This document shows, piece by piece, positions 7,713 to 15,740 of a stretch of 46,545 nt of DNA (positions are counted from its first letter, which is position 1; the number at the start of each line of letters is the position of its first letter). Below the pieces are notes generated by a model. The model saw only the letters and a program-made list of their open reading frames with translations, had not been told where the DNA came from and searched no databases. A program made the position numbers and the translations under genes. Origin of the DNA: an uncultured Limnohabitans sp. (lineage in GTDB: Bacteria > Pseudomonadota > Gammaproteobacteria > Burkholderiales > Burkholderiaceae_C); NCBI GenBank assembly GCA_937928195.1, contig CALEYZ010000204.1, positions 1-46,545 on the forward strand, written 5' to 3'.

Positions 7713-9529
7713 CAGGGCTTTGCCACGATCGCTTGGGCCAAAGCCTCGGCCACTTTGATGCCATCCACGCCGGCCGACAAAATGCCACCGGCATAACTGG
7801 CGCCTTCGCCTGCCGGGTACAGGCCTTGGGTGTTCAAGCTTTGAAAGTTGTCACCGCGGCTCATTTTGAGAGGTGATGAGGTGCGTGTTTCTACGCCCGT
7901 CAGCACTGCATCGTGCATGTCATAGCCTTTGATCTTGCGACCAAACACCGGCAGCGCTTCGCGCATGGCTTGCACGGCAAAGACCGGCAACACATGCGAC
8001 AAGTCACCCAAGCTCACGCCTGGTTTGTAAGAGGGCTGCACTGTTCCAAAATCAGTTGACGCACGCGCCTGTAAAAAGTCACCCACCAGTTGTCCCGGTG
8101 CTGTGTAGTTCTCTCCGCCGGCCAGATAGGCTTTGGATTCCAGTTGGCGTTGAAACACAATGCCCGACAGCGGGTGATAAGCCTTGGGGGTTTGCTGGGC
8201 CATGGCTTGCGCTTGAATGGCCCACTTCAAACCATCGACCTCACCAAAGGCGGCTTGCCATGCGGCCACATCCAGGGGGTAGTCCGATGGGTCAATGGCC
8301 ACCACCATGCCTGCGTTGGCATTGCGTTCGTTGCGAGAGTATTGACTCATGCCGTTGGTGACCACGCGACCGGCTTCGCTGGTGGCTGCCACCACGGTGC
8401 CGCCAGGGCACATGCAAAAGCTGTAGACCGCACGACCGTTGTGCGCGTGGTGTACCAGTTTGTAATCGGCGGCACCCAACAAAGGATGACCTGCATGGCG
8501 GCCCCAGCGCGCTGCATCGATCACGCTTTGAGGGTGTTCAATGCGCACACCGATGGAGAAGGCTTTGGCTTCCATGAACACGCCGCGTTCGTACAGCAAG
8601 GTGAAAGTATCCCGAGCGCTGTGACCCAAAGCGAGCACTACATGTCGTGTGGCCAGGTGTGACCGCGCGCCAGTGTGGCGATCTTCCATGTGCAAGCCTG
8701 TGACTTGCCGGCCAGATGCGGTGGTTTCAATGTCGATGTCGACCACGCGTTGTTCAAAACGAACTTCACCGCCCAGTGCAATGATTTGCTCGCGCAAGTT
8801 TTCAACCACCTTGACCAATTTGAAGGTGCCGATGTGAGGATGTGCGGCAAACAAAATGTCGCTGGGCGCGCCGGCTTTCACAAACTCGTTCATGACCTTG
8901 CGGCCCAAATGACGTGGGTCTTTGATTTGGCTGTAGAGCTTGCCGTCAGAGAAGGTGCCAGCACCGCCCTCGCCAAACTGCACATTGCTTTCAGGGTTGA
9001 GCGTCTTCTTGCGCCACAAACCCCAAGTGTCTTTGGTGCGCTGGCGTACGGGGCTGCCGCGCTCAATGACGATGGGTTTGAAGCCCATTTGAGCCAAGCT
9101 CAAGGCTGCAAAAATACCGCAAGGGCCAAAACCCACCACCACCGGGCGCTCGCCCTCTTGTTCGCCAAAATGCGATGGGGCATGACAAGGCGCTTGCCAG
9201 GTCATGTTGGGTGTGACTTGAATGTGGGGGTTGCCCGAAAACTGGTTCAACAACAATGTTTCTGTCGCTGGATCTTTCAAGCAAATGTCGACAATGAAGA
9301 CGGCCAACAAATCTGCTTTGCGCGCATCAAAACTTCGTTTGAAAACATGCAGTTGATCGATGGCTTGCGCGTCGATGTCCAAGGCTTTTGCAGCCAGCTG
9401 GCGCAATGCTGCTTCGGGGTGAGGGGGCGGAATGCGGTCTTCGTCTGTTTCGGAAGGGGCATCCGCCGCACGGCGAACTTCGACCGGCAAGGCGGTCAAG
9501 GGCAGTTTGAGTTCAGAAATTCGAATCAT
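7712..9529 (-). CDS. FAD-dependent oxidoreductase (COG2509-like)
   Basis: A 605-residue flavoprotein of the NAD(P)/FAD-dependent oxidoreductase type, often annotated only as FAD-dependent protein; its substrate is not known. The N-terminal 120 residues are a mixed alpha/beta domain (MIRISELKLPL, HVFKRSFDARKADLL). The dinucleotide-binding fold follows at residues 129-150 (PVVVGFGPCGIFAALSLAQMG) with the acidic end VIERG. Other family blocks are FGEGGAGTFSDGKLYSQIKD, VVLALGHSARDTF, FSIGVRIEHPQ and the C-terminal FAD site LYPAGEGASYAGGILSAGVDGIKVAEA. It lies 55 bases after cysK on the same strand; GATAAT (complement of 9573-9578) in that gap could be its own -10 box. No ribosome site is evident. 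Confidence 0.88.
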   Translation of the reverse strand: MIRISELKLPLTALPVEVRRAADAPSETDEDRIPPPHPEAALRQLAAKALDIDAQAIDQLHVFKRSFDARKADLLAVFIVDICLKDPATETLLLNQFSGNPHIQVTPNMTWQAPCHAPSHFGEQEGERPVVVGFGPCGIFAALSLAQMGFKPIVIERGSPVRQRTKDTWGLWRKKTLNPESNVQFGEGGAGTFSDGKLYSQIKDPRHLGRKVMNEFVKAGAPSDILFAAHPHIGTFKLVKVVENLREQIIALGGEVRFEQRVVDIDIETTASGRQVTGLHMEDRHTGARSHLATRHVVLALGHSARDTFTLLYERGVFMEAKAFSIGVRIEHPQSVIDAARWGRHAGHPLLGAADYKLVHHAHNGRAVYSFCMCPGGTVVAATSEAGRVVTNGMSQYSRNERNANAGMVVAIDPSDYPLDVAAWQAAFGEVDGLKWAIQAQAMAQQTPKAYHPLSGIVFQRQLESKAYLAGGENYTAPGQLVGDFLQARASTDFGTVQPSYKPGVSLGDLSHVLPVFAVQAMREALPVFGRKIKGYDMHDAVLTGVETRTSSPLKMSRGDNFQSLNTQGLYPAGEGASYAGGILSAGVDGIKVAEALAQAIVAKP

Positions 9530-9584
9530 GGCTGTCGGTGGTGGGGCTTGTGGTTATCAAGCAGACCGACAGATTATCGCGCGT

Positions 9585-10502
9585 TTAGCTTGGCAAGAAG
9601 CCTTCAATCGACAAGTAACGCTCGCCGGTGTCATAGTTGAAGCCAAGCACCGTGGCGCCCGCTGGCAAGTCTTTCAGTTTTTGAGCAATGGCAGCCAAAG
9701 TGGCGCCAGAAGAGATGCCCACCAGCAAACCCTCTTCGCGGGCAGAGCGGCGTGCGTACTCGCGTGCGTCTTCAGCGTCCACTTGAATCACGCCATCCAG
9801 CAAGCGGGTGTCTAGATTTTTTGGAATGAAGCCTGCGCCAATGCCTTGAATGGGGTGGGGCGCTGGTGCGCCGCCTGAAATCACAGGCGATGCGGTGGGC
9901 TCGACCGCAAACACTTTGAGCTGAGGGAATTTGGCTTTCAAAACTTTGGCGGTGCCACTCAAATGGCCACCCGTTCCCACGCCAGTGATGAGCGCATCAA
10001 TGCCTTCTGGAAAGTCGGCCAAGATTTCTAGCGCTGTGGTGCGCACGTGCACATCAACGTTGGCGGGGTTTTCAAATTGTTGCGGCATCCAGGCACCCGG
10101 CGTGGTGGCCACCAGTTCTTCGGCGCGTGCGATGGCGCCCTTCATGCCTTTTTCGCGCGGTGTGAGGTCGAAGGTGGCGCCATAGGCCAACATCAATCGG
10201 CGGCGTTCAATCGACATGCTGTCGGGCATCACCAAGATCAATTTGTAACCCTTGACGGCGGCCACCATCGCCAAGCCAATGCCGGTGTTGCCCGAGGTGG
10301 GCTCAATGATGGTGCCGCCCGCTTTGAGGGCGCCAGACTTTTCAGCATCTTCCACCATGGCCAAGGCAATACGATCTTTGACCGAGCCACCGGGGTTGCT
10401 GCGCTCAGATTTGATCCACACGTTGGCGTGAGCGCCAAACAATTTGTTGATTCGGATGTGCGGCGTGTTGCCAATGGTTTGCAAGACGTTTTGAGCTTTC
10501 AT
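9585..10502 (-). CDS. cysK: Cysteine synthase (O-acetylserine sulfhydrylase)
   Basis: This PLP enzyme makes cysteine from O-acetylserine and sulfide. The 305-residue protein carries SNPGGSVKDRIAL with the PLP lysine at residue 42, the substrate loop EPTSGNTGIGLAM, the phosphate-binding glycine loop TGVGTGGHLSGTAK and GISSGAT near the C-terminus. Length and motifs favour the CysK type over CysM (no extended CysM-specific insert was seen), though this split is not certain from motifs alone. A ribosome site AAGGA lies about 9 bases before the ATG. The gene is divergent from rnpB, about 110 bases away. Confidence 0.92.
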   Translation of the reverse strand: MKAQNVLQTIGNTPHIRINKLFGAHANVWIKSERSNPGGSVKDRIALAMVEDAEKSGALKAGGTIIEPTSGNTGIGLAMVAAVKGYKLILVMPDSMSIERRRLMLAYGATFDLTPREKGMKGAIARAEELVATTPGAWMPQQFENPANVDVHVRTTALEILADFPEGIDALITGVGTGGHLSGTAKVLKAKFPQLKVFAVEPTASPVISGGAPAPHPIQGIGAGFIPKNLDTRLLDGVIQVDAEDAREYARRSAREEGLLVGISSGATLAAIAQKLKDLPAGATVLGFNYDTGERYLSIEGFLPS

Positions 10503-10602
10503 GGTCGCTGTCCTTGGGGTGTGAAGGGGAAAGATTCGAACTACGTTGTGGATTTTGACCTACTTGTTCTGCCAATTCCCGCATATGGTTATGCCGTGGG
10601 GC

Positions 10603-10608
10603 GATAAT
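10603..10608 (+). promoter_or_regulatory. -10 box of rnpB
   Basis: GATAAT sits so that transcription would begin near 10614-10615, the first bases of the P1 helix of the RNase P RNA. No clear -35 is seen 16-18 bases upstream. The cysK promoter must lie in the same 110-base gap on the other strand. Confidence 0.55.
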
Positions 10609-10612
10609 GCGG

Positions 10613-10990
10613 GTGTGAAGCCTGCCAGACCGTCGCTGGTGCTAGCTGAAAAGCCATGGGCAAAGATTTTCTTTGGCCATGGGCCGAAAGGCCGCACTGG
10701 AGGAACGTCCGGACTGCACAGGACAGCGTAGGAGGTAACACCTCTCCACCGAAAGGCCGCAAGGCACCAAGGTGAGGATTAGAGCAACAGAGACGAGCCG
10801 ATTCAGTTCGGGTGAAACGGGCAATCTCTACGCGCAGCAATACCAAATAGGCACACGTTGATCTGGTTCCGGAGAGTGTGCGGGTAGGTAGCATCGAGCC
10901 GAGTGGGCAACCCTCGGCCCAGAGTAATGGCGGTCACATTGACGGCAACGTCAATGCACAGAATCCGGCTTATCGGCAGGCTTCACACTT
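10613..10990 (+). ncRNA. rnpB: RNase P RNA (bacterial class A)
   Basis: This is the catalytic RNA of ribonuclease P, which trims tRNA 5' leaders. The 5' and 3' ends pair as helix P1: 10613-10626 (GTGTGAAGCCTGCC) with 10975-10988 (its exact complement). Conserved core blocks appear in the right order: GAGGAACGTCCGGACT with GCACAGGACAG (about 10701-10727), GGAGGTAACACCTC, GGGTGAAACGGG, AATACCAAATAGGC, AGAGTAATGGCGG and ACAGAATCCGGCTTATCGG near the 3' end. The length of about 378 bases is normal. The 3' end stops four bases before the stop codon of the convergent Rrf2 gene, and no T-tract terminator is visible between them. Confidence 0.96.
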
Positions 10991-10993
10991 TTA

Positions 10994-11521
10994 TCAGCGG
11001 GTTGGCACCAAGCTGGCAGCCAACGCAAACACCGAGTTGGGCACGTTCATTTTGACGGGCTGACTTTTGGGCTTGGCAAACACGCCGCGCTTGACCACAG
11101 AGGGGGCAGGCTCCACGGTTACGCCCTTGGCGCGTTGCTCAGACACCAACTGGCGCAAGCTGATGGACTGCAGGTGTGCCAACATCTTCTCGTTGAGGCT
11201 GGCCCACAAATCGCTGCTCATCCAGGTGCTGCCTTCTGTGTTGCTGGCATCTTCTGATTCGGCCGAGCTGTCGACGGCACTCACAATGTCGGCCATGGTG
11301 ATTTTCTCGGCATTGCGAGCCAAAGAATAACCACCGCCAGGACCGCGTGTGCTTTCAACCAATTGGTGCTGTCGCAGTTTGCTGAACAGCTGCTCCAAAT
11401 AGGAGAGTGAAATTTGGTGACGTTCGCTGATGGCCGAGAGCGAGACGGGGCCTCGATCTTCGCGCAGGGCGACATCGATCATGGCCGTAACGGCAAAACG
11501 ACTTTTGGTGCTCAAACGCAT
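10994..11521 (-). CDS. Rrf2-family regulator, IscR-like but lacking all cysteines
   Basis: The 175-residue protein opens MRLSTKSRFAVTAMIDVAL and continues with the Rrf2 winged helix (ISLSYLEQLFSKLRQHQLVESTRGPGGGYSLAR, written here in shortened form as the two blocks around LEQLFSKL and RGPGGGYSLAR). This is close to IscR, the [2Fe-2S]-dependent repressor of iron-sulfur cluster assembly. In IscR the segment after AVD holds three cluster-ligand cysteines; here it reads AVDSSAESEDASNTEGSTW and the whole protein has no cysteine. It is not next to iscS/iscU. The regulator therefore cannot bind a cluster through cysteines, and may act cluster-free or with another signal. The ribosome site AAAGGAAA lies about 6 bases before the ATG. 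Confidence 0.88.
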   Translation of the reverse strand: MRLSTKSRFAVTAMIDVALREDRGPVSLSAISERHQISLSYLEQLFSKLRQHQLVESTRGPGGGYSLARNAEKITMADIVSAVDSSAESEDASNTEGSTWMSSDLWASLNEKMLAHLQSISLRQLVSEQRAKGVTVEPAPSVVKRGVFAKPKSQPVKMNVPNSVFALAASLVPTR

Positions 11522-11556
11522 GGTGCTTTCCTTTCAGCGCAAGCGGCGAAACAATC

Positions 11557-11574
11557 TTGAGAACATTGTCTCAA
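11557..11574. promoter_or_regulatory. Candidate operator/promoter of the Rrf2 gene
   Basis: TTGAGAACATTGTCTCAA is an interrupted palindrome with 6-bp arms. Read on the minus strand it contains GACAAT, a plausible -10 box, 36-53 bases before the Rrf2 start. A repressor bound here would block the promoter, which fits autoregulation. No binding data exist in the sequence itself. Confidence 0.4.
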
Positions 11575-11608
11575 ACTTACAAGACCAATTGAGGATGACC
11601 TGATGAAT

Positions 11609-11631
11609 TTCAAGGGCTTCAAGCCCTTGAA
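11609..11631. other. Hairpin between S4-protein and Rrf2 genes
   Basis: TTCAAGGGC (11609-11617) and GCCCTTGAA (11623-11631) pair perfectly around the loop TTCAA. No T-tract follows on either strand, so it is not a standard terminator; it may be a 3' end or processing structure downstream of the S4-protein gene. Confidence 0.4.
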
Positions 11632-11663
11632 TGTCGCAAAAAGGCGCCAAAAGATGATTTTTC

Positions 11664-12380
11664 TCAAAATCTTTCGTAAGGCATGAGGGCGCGCCATTGG
11701 CCAGGCGCCAAAGGGGCCATCAATACTCGGCCCATTCGGACCCTTTTCAGGCCGATCAGTCGCAATCCGGCATTTTCAATCACACCGGCGGCATACCCAG
11801 GTTGGTAGCCCTTGAAAGCCATGCGCAAGCCGGTCTTTTTGGGGTTTTCGCTGTTGATGCTGGTTTTCAGACCGGTGGGGCACATGGCGTCCAATTGGTC
11901 TTCTGTGACAGCGCCTTGCACCTCGGCCAGCATTTCGTGCTCGAGGGGTGAGCGCTGATCTTGCAATTTGCGCAGCATGCTGGGGTCTTCTGTGAGCACC
12001 ACCAAGCCGGTGGCGGCATCTTCCAAAGCGGCTGCGCATTGCAACATTTTTTGCAGGCGAGGCGTTAGGCTGATGCCCGAGCGGTCTTGGTTGGACCGCA
12101 TCTCTGGTGTGAGACCCGACCAGACATGGGTTTTGCTTTGGGGCAAACAGCTTTGCCCCGCGGTTTTGTGCAAGATCACGGTGAGCAGTGGCACTTTGCC
12201 GCGTTGCGCAGTGCTGTGGATGTCAATGGGCTCGTCTTTGACCCGGTGCGCGGGTTCATCCACCACCACGTTGTTGACTTTGACCCAGCCGCCCACAATC
12301 ACTTGTTCGGCCTCTGCGCGAGAGCACTTCAAAATATCGGCCACGCGTTTGGCCAGGCGAATGCCTTCGGTTGAGTTCAT
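11664..12380 (-). CDS. S4-domain RNA-binding protein, pseudouridine-synthase-like with degenerate active site
   Basis: The 238-residue protein has an N-terminal S4 RNA-binding domain (residues 6-55: IRLAKRVADILKCSRAEAEQ, WVKVNNVV) followed by a domain that resembles the RsuA/RluB/RluE/RluF pseudouridine synthases. In that family the active site reads R-L-D-x-x-(S/T)-x-G-L. Here the matching stretch is ALEDAATGLVVLTED (residues 118-132): the conserved Arg is Ala and the catalytic Asp position is Glu (residue 120, followed by Asp121). Either the register is shifted or the enzyme is inactive and serves only as an RNA-binding factor. It starts 12 bases after the stop of the Nudix/MBL gene, without a visible ribosome site, so translation is probably coupled. 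Confidence 0.82.
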   Translation of the reverse strand: MNSTEGIRLAKRVADILKCSRAEAEQVIVGGWVKVNNVVVDEPAHRVKDEPIDIHSTAQRGKVPLLTVILHKTAGQSCLPQSKTHVWSGLTPEMRSNQDRSGISLTPRLQKMLQCAAALEDAATGLVVLTEDPSMLRKLQDQRSPLEHEMLAEVQGAVTEDQLDAMCPTGLKTSINSENPKKTGLRMAFKGYQPGYAAGVIENAGLRLIGLKRVRMGRVLMAPLAPGQWRALMPYERF

Positions 12381-12392
12381 GGAGGGTGCTTG

Positions 12393-14033
12393 TCAGTTGT
12401 TGCCAGGCGGCATGGACTGGATCCGGTCGACATGGGCCTGCAAAGAACGCGCAGCCACGGGCCACAAACGTTCTGGCACGTCGTCATAAGCGTGCGCCAC
12501 CCAGTCTTCTAAAGTGCCATGCGGCAGGGCCCGCATGGCGGCGATCACTTTGGCTTCGCGCTTTAAGCGGTGCAACTTGAGCTGTGCAATGGCCTGTTCG
12601 GCAAAGCCCAACACATAGCCGTGGGCTGGCAAGATGAAAGCGAGTTGGTGAGTGCGGCATTCCGCCGCCAGCAAGTCCAGAGAATCGAGGTAATCGTTCA
12701 TGCTGCCATCGGGTGGATTGACCACCGTGGTGCTGCCATTGAGCACATGGTCACCTGAGAACAGCAAGCCATCTTCAAGCAAGGCCAAGCACACATGGTT
12801 GGCGGCGTGGCCGGGGGTGTGCAAGACCTTGAGGCTATGTTCACCCACTTGGAGAATTTCGCCGTGTGCCACGTTGCGATCGGGTGTGAACTGACTTTGT
12901 GCGTTGGCGGTGCTGGCCGATGCGAGGCCCAAAACAGGCGGCACACCCCAGGGCAAGTTTGTGCACAGTGCTTGCAAAGGCTTGGCGCCAGGCGAGTGAT
13001 CGGGGTGCGAGTGCGTGCACACAATCATGCGAATGTGGCCGCTGGTGGCACGCCAAATTTTGTCCAAGTGATCGGGGTCGGCCGGGCCTGGGTCGATCAC
13101 GATGTAACCGCTGTGGGGGTCGCCCACCCAATAGGTGTTGGTGCCGGGGCCTGTCATCACGCCGGGGTTGGGGGCGGTGAGGCGTTGCACGTTTTTGAGC
13201 AAAGCCACAGGGTGATCAGACTGCCAATCGAGGTGGTGCACGATTTGGCCATCGGGGCTGGTGAGGGCCAATTCACCATAGGGCGATTCGTGCTCCATGT
13301 AGCGCTCTTCCTTGCCCGCCAACCAAGCTGCGCGTGGACAGCTGGTCCACAAAGGCTCGTCGTTGACGGCGCAGGCGTCCATCACGGCTTGAACGCTGGC
13401 AAAGGCGCTCAGGCGTTGCAAGGTGCGAATGGTGGGGAAGATGATGAAGAAGCTGCCCGCTTCGTGGCGCTGCAACGCGTCGGCAGGGCGCACCCACACG
13501 GGCTCGAACTGTTCGGATTCGTCGGCCACCGGCGTTTGACCTTCGGGCATGCGGGCCACCAAAAAGGGCACGTCAAAGCGCTTGGGCAAATCGCGGTCGG
13601 TGATCCAGTGGGCCAGCACGTACACCTGATCGGCGGCCAATTGCATGCCGCGTGCGGCGCATTGCGCGGCAAAAGGCTGGCTGCGATCGAGCAGGGCAAT
13701 GTCTTGTGCGGTGGCCATGCGTTGGTCGTCGCGGTAGGCCAACAGAATGCCCAGCTCTTCAAAGCTTTCCCGAATGGCGGCAATGGCTTGCGTGAGGTGC
13801 AAGTCACTTTGCGTGGGGCGACGAACTGCTTGGGCATGCGAGGCGGCATCAAGAGCGTCAATGCCACCGCCTGGAAACACATAAGCGCCAGGTGCAAAAC
13901 TGGCGGTCAGCGAGCGCCGTGTCATGAGCACTTCAAGGCCGTCGGCACTGTCGCGCAGCAACAGCACCGTGGCGGCCGGCCGTGGGTTGGCGGGTTCTCG
14001 CTGGGGATGCAATAGTTGTTGAGGTCTCACCAT
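12393..14033 (-). CDS. Nudix hydrolase / metallo-beta-lactamase fold fusion protein
   Basis: Two hydrolase domains are fused in 546 residues. The N-terminal half (about 18-230) is Nudix-like, beginning with RPAATVLLLRDSADGLEVLM and carrying VFPGGGID and RESFEELGI (residues 88-96); a long insert separates the Gly-rich start from the REx2EELGx part, as in NUDT7/NUDT19-type CoA-diphosphatase relatives. The C-terminal half (about 290-540) is metallo-beta-lactamase-like, related to LACTB2: GPGTNTYWVG, VIDPGPADPDH, the metal motif HSHPDH (341-346), TPGHAANH, FSGDHVLNGS and a late PAHG. I chose ATG 14033; an in-frame start at 14084 would run into the divergent dapF control region. The substrate is unknown; a role in clearing CoA thioesters or nucleotides is inference from relatives. 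Confidence 0.87.
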   Translation of the reverse strand: MVRPQQLLHPQREPANPRPAATVLLLRDSADGLEVLMTRRSLTASFAPGAYVFPGGGIDALDAASHAQAVRRPTQSDLHLTQAIAAIRESFEELGILLAYRDDQRMATAQDIALLDRSQPFAAQCAARGMQLAADQVYVLAHWITDRDLPKRFDVPFLVARMPEGQTPVADESEQFEPVWVRPADALQRHEAGSFFIIFPTIRTLQRLSAFASVQAVMDACAVNDEPLWTSCPRAAWLAGKEERYMEHESPYGELALTSPDGQIVHHLDWQSDHPVALLKNVQRLTAPNPGVMTGPGTNTYWVGDPHSGYIVIDPGPADPDHLDKIWRATSGHIRMIVCTHSHPDHSPGAKPLQALCTNLPWGVPPVLGLASASTANAQSQFTPDRNVAHGEILQVGEHSLKVLHTPGHAANHVCLALLEDGLLFSGDHVLNGSTTVVNPPDGSMNDYLDSLDLLAAECRTHQLAFILPAHGYVLGFAEQAIAQLKLHRLKREAKVIAAMRALPHGTLEDWVAHAYDDVPERLWPVAARSLQAHVDRIQSMPPGNN

Positions 14034-14080
14034 GGATGGATTATCGGTCCTAGTGCGAGGCTTGTCGCATTGGCGTGCTG

Positions 14081-14098
14081 GCATTGTTCAAACAATGC
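14081..14098. promoter_or_regulatory. Palindrome in the Nudix/MBL - dapF divergent gap
   Basis: GCATTGTTCAAACAATGC has perfect 8-bp arms around CA. It covers the -35 position (TTCAAA, 14087-14092) that is 17 bases before the dapF -10 box, and lies 48 bases before the divergent gene. It is a candidate repressor site; the protein is unknown. Confidence 0.4.
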
Positions 14099-14109
14099 GC
14101 CGAACAGAC

Positions 14110-14121
14110 GATAATTCGGCC
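14110..14121 (+). promoter_or_regulatory. dapF -10 box placed for a leaderless transcript
   Basis: GATAAT at 14110-14115 is followed by exactly six bases (TCGGCC) and then the dapF ATG. With normal spacing, +1 would be the A of the start codon. There is no ribosome site. The same string GATAATTCGGCCATG occurs before rodA at 46001. Confidence 0.5.
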
Positions 14122-15021
14122 ATGCGAATTCGCTTTACAAAAATGCAAGGGGCGGGCAACGATTTTGTGGTGCTCGATGAAACGCGTGGGCGTTTCAATT
14201 TCACCACCGCCCAATACCGTTTCTTGGCCGACCGCCATTTTGGTGTGGGTGCCGATCAAATTCTGACGGTGCGACCAGCGCCCAACGAGACGCTCGATTT
14301 TGAGTATGTGATTCACAACGCTGATGGCGGCGAGGTGGAGCACTGTGGCAATGGCGCGCGATGCTTTGTGCGTTACGTGCGCGACAAAGGCCTCACCACC
14401 AAAGACCGCGTTCGCGTGAAGGTGCAGCAAGGCGAAATTGAATTGCAAATGAACGCCGACGGCCGCGTGACGGTCAACATGGGTGCACCTATTTTGGATT
14501 TGCCCAAGGTGCCGTTCAAAGCCGAGAGTTTGCAGCACACGCTGGTGAATGGCTGTGAAGTGTGGCAGCTGCCCCTCAGCACCCAAGGTGCCAGCGCTGC
14601 GGCCACTGCGGCCTCTGTGGCCGTGGTCTCTATGGGCAACCCGCATGCGGTGCAAATTGTCGACAACGTTGACACGGCGCCCGTGCTCACACAAGGCCCC
14701 TTGATCGAACACCATGCTTCATTTCCAAACCGCGTCAATGCAGGTTTTATGCAAATTGTGAGCCGCGATGCGGTTCGCTTGCGTGTGTTTGAACGCGGCG
14801 CCGGCGAAACCTTGGCCTGCGGCACGGGTGCTTGTGCCGCCGTGGTCGCTGGCATTCGCATGGGTTTGCTCAACCCCAAAGTGGACGTGCAAACCCATGG
14901 CGGCACCCTCACCATTGAATGGCATGGCCTTGCCAAAAACGATCTGTCGCAAGCTGTCTTCATGACGGGCCCTGCCACGTCGGTGTTTGAAGGCGAGATT
15001 GACGTTCCTAACTTACCTTGA
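14122..15021 (+). CDS. dapF: Diaminopimelate epimerase
   Basis: DapF interconverts LL- and meso-diaminopimelate, supplying meso-DAP for peptidoglycan (added by MurE in this window) and for lysine. The 299-residue protein starts MRIRFTKMQGAGNDFVVLDE, the normal family N-terminus, so the ATG at 14122 is right even though open frame extends upstream. The two catalytic cysteines are present: Cys75 in ADGGEVEHCGNGARCF and Cys233 in GETLACGTGACAAVV. The order dapF-DUF484-xerC is a well-known proteobacterial arrangement; the next gene begins 14 bases downstream. Confidence 0.97.
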   Translation: MRIRFTKMQGAGNDFVVLDETRGRFNFTTAQYRFLADRHFGVGADQILTVRPAPNETLDFEYVIHNADGGEVEHCGNGARCFVRYVRDKGLTTKDRVRVKVQQGEIELQMNADGRVTVNMGAPILDLPKVPFKAESLQHTLVNGCEVWQLPLSTQGASAAATAASVAVVSMGNPHAVQIVDNVDTAPVLTQGPLIEHHASFPNRVNAGFMQIVSRDAVRLRVFERGAGETLACGTGACAAVVAGIRMGLLNPKVDVQTHGGTLTIEWHGLAKNDLSQAVFMTGPATSVFEGEIDVPNLP

Positions 15022-15035
15022 TTTGAAAGACAGGC

Positions 15036-15731
15036 ATGACTCCCACCCCTATCAATCCGATGAACCCCATCACCGAAGATGACATCGCTGATTTTTTGGC
15101 CAACACGCCTGATTTTTTTGAGCGCCACGCGCAGTTGTTGGCCACAGTGCAGTTGCTGAGCCCCGACAACCACCGCTCTGTGAGTTTGCAAGAGCGCCAG
15201 GCGCAAATGTTGCGCGACAAAATTCGCGCGCTGGAAATGCGCATCATGGACATGATTCGCCATGGCAACGAAAACATGATCATCACAGAGAAGCTGCAAA
15301 AGTGGGCGTGTGAGTTGTTGCAGACGCCTGCGGCCGAGCGTGTTCCTTCTGCATTGAAGAACATCGAGATGCGTTTCCAAGTGCCCCAAGTCAGTGTGCG
15401 TTTGTGGGGTGTGTCAGAAGCCTATGCCAATGCGGATTACAGCCAAGCGGTCAGTGACGAAGTGAAGCAAGCCGCCGCCAGTTTTACAGCGCCGTTTGTG
15501 GGGGCCAGCTCTGGCGTTGAAGCCGTGCAATGGCTGCAAGAGCCTGCGCAAGCGGCCTCTGTGGCTTTGTTGCCTTTGCGCTTGAGCAAAGATCAATTGC
15601 CATTTGGTCTGTTGGTGTTGGCCTCGCCCGATGCGCAACGTTTTCACAGCGGCATGGGCACCGATTTCCTAGAGCACTTGGCCGAGTTGTGCAGCGCGGC
15701 TTTGTCGGCCTTGTTGCCCTCGAAGGACTGA
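15036..15731 (+). CDS. DUF484 family protein
   Basis: A 231-residue cytoplasmic protein of the DUF484 family, with a GAF-like fold inferred for the family and no settled function. The N-terminal ITEDDIADFLANTPDFFERH block is typical; a helical stretch (SLQERQAQMLRDKIRALEMR) leads into a C-terminal GAF-like domain (VSVRLWGVSEAYA, SVALLPLRL, FGLLVLASPDAQRF). An internal ATG at 15060 is an alternative start. It sits between dapF and xerC, ten bases before the xerC start; this conserved position suggests only a shared transcript. Confidence 0.9.
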   Translation: MTPTPINPMNPITEDDIADFLANTPDFFERHAQLLATVQLLSPDNHRSVSLQERQAQMLRDKIRALEMRIMDMIRHGNENMIITEKLQKWACELLQTPAAERVPSALKNIEMRFQVPQVSVRLWGVSEAYANADYSQAVSDEVKQAAASFTAPFVGASSGVEAVQWLQEPAQAASVALLPLRLSKDQLPFGLLVLASPDAQRFHSGMGTDFLEHLAELCSAALSALLPSKD

Positions 15732-15740
15732 GGCTAAGGG

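Noticed and set aside
9573..9578. Leaderless start of the FAD oxidoreductase gene
   Set aside because: The GATAAT box is more than 40 bases from the ATG, which predicts a normal leader.
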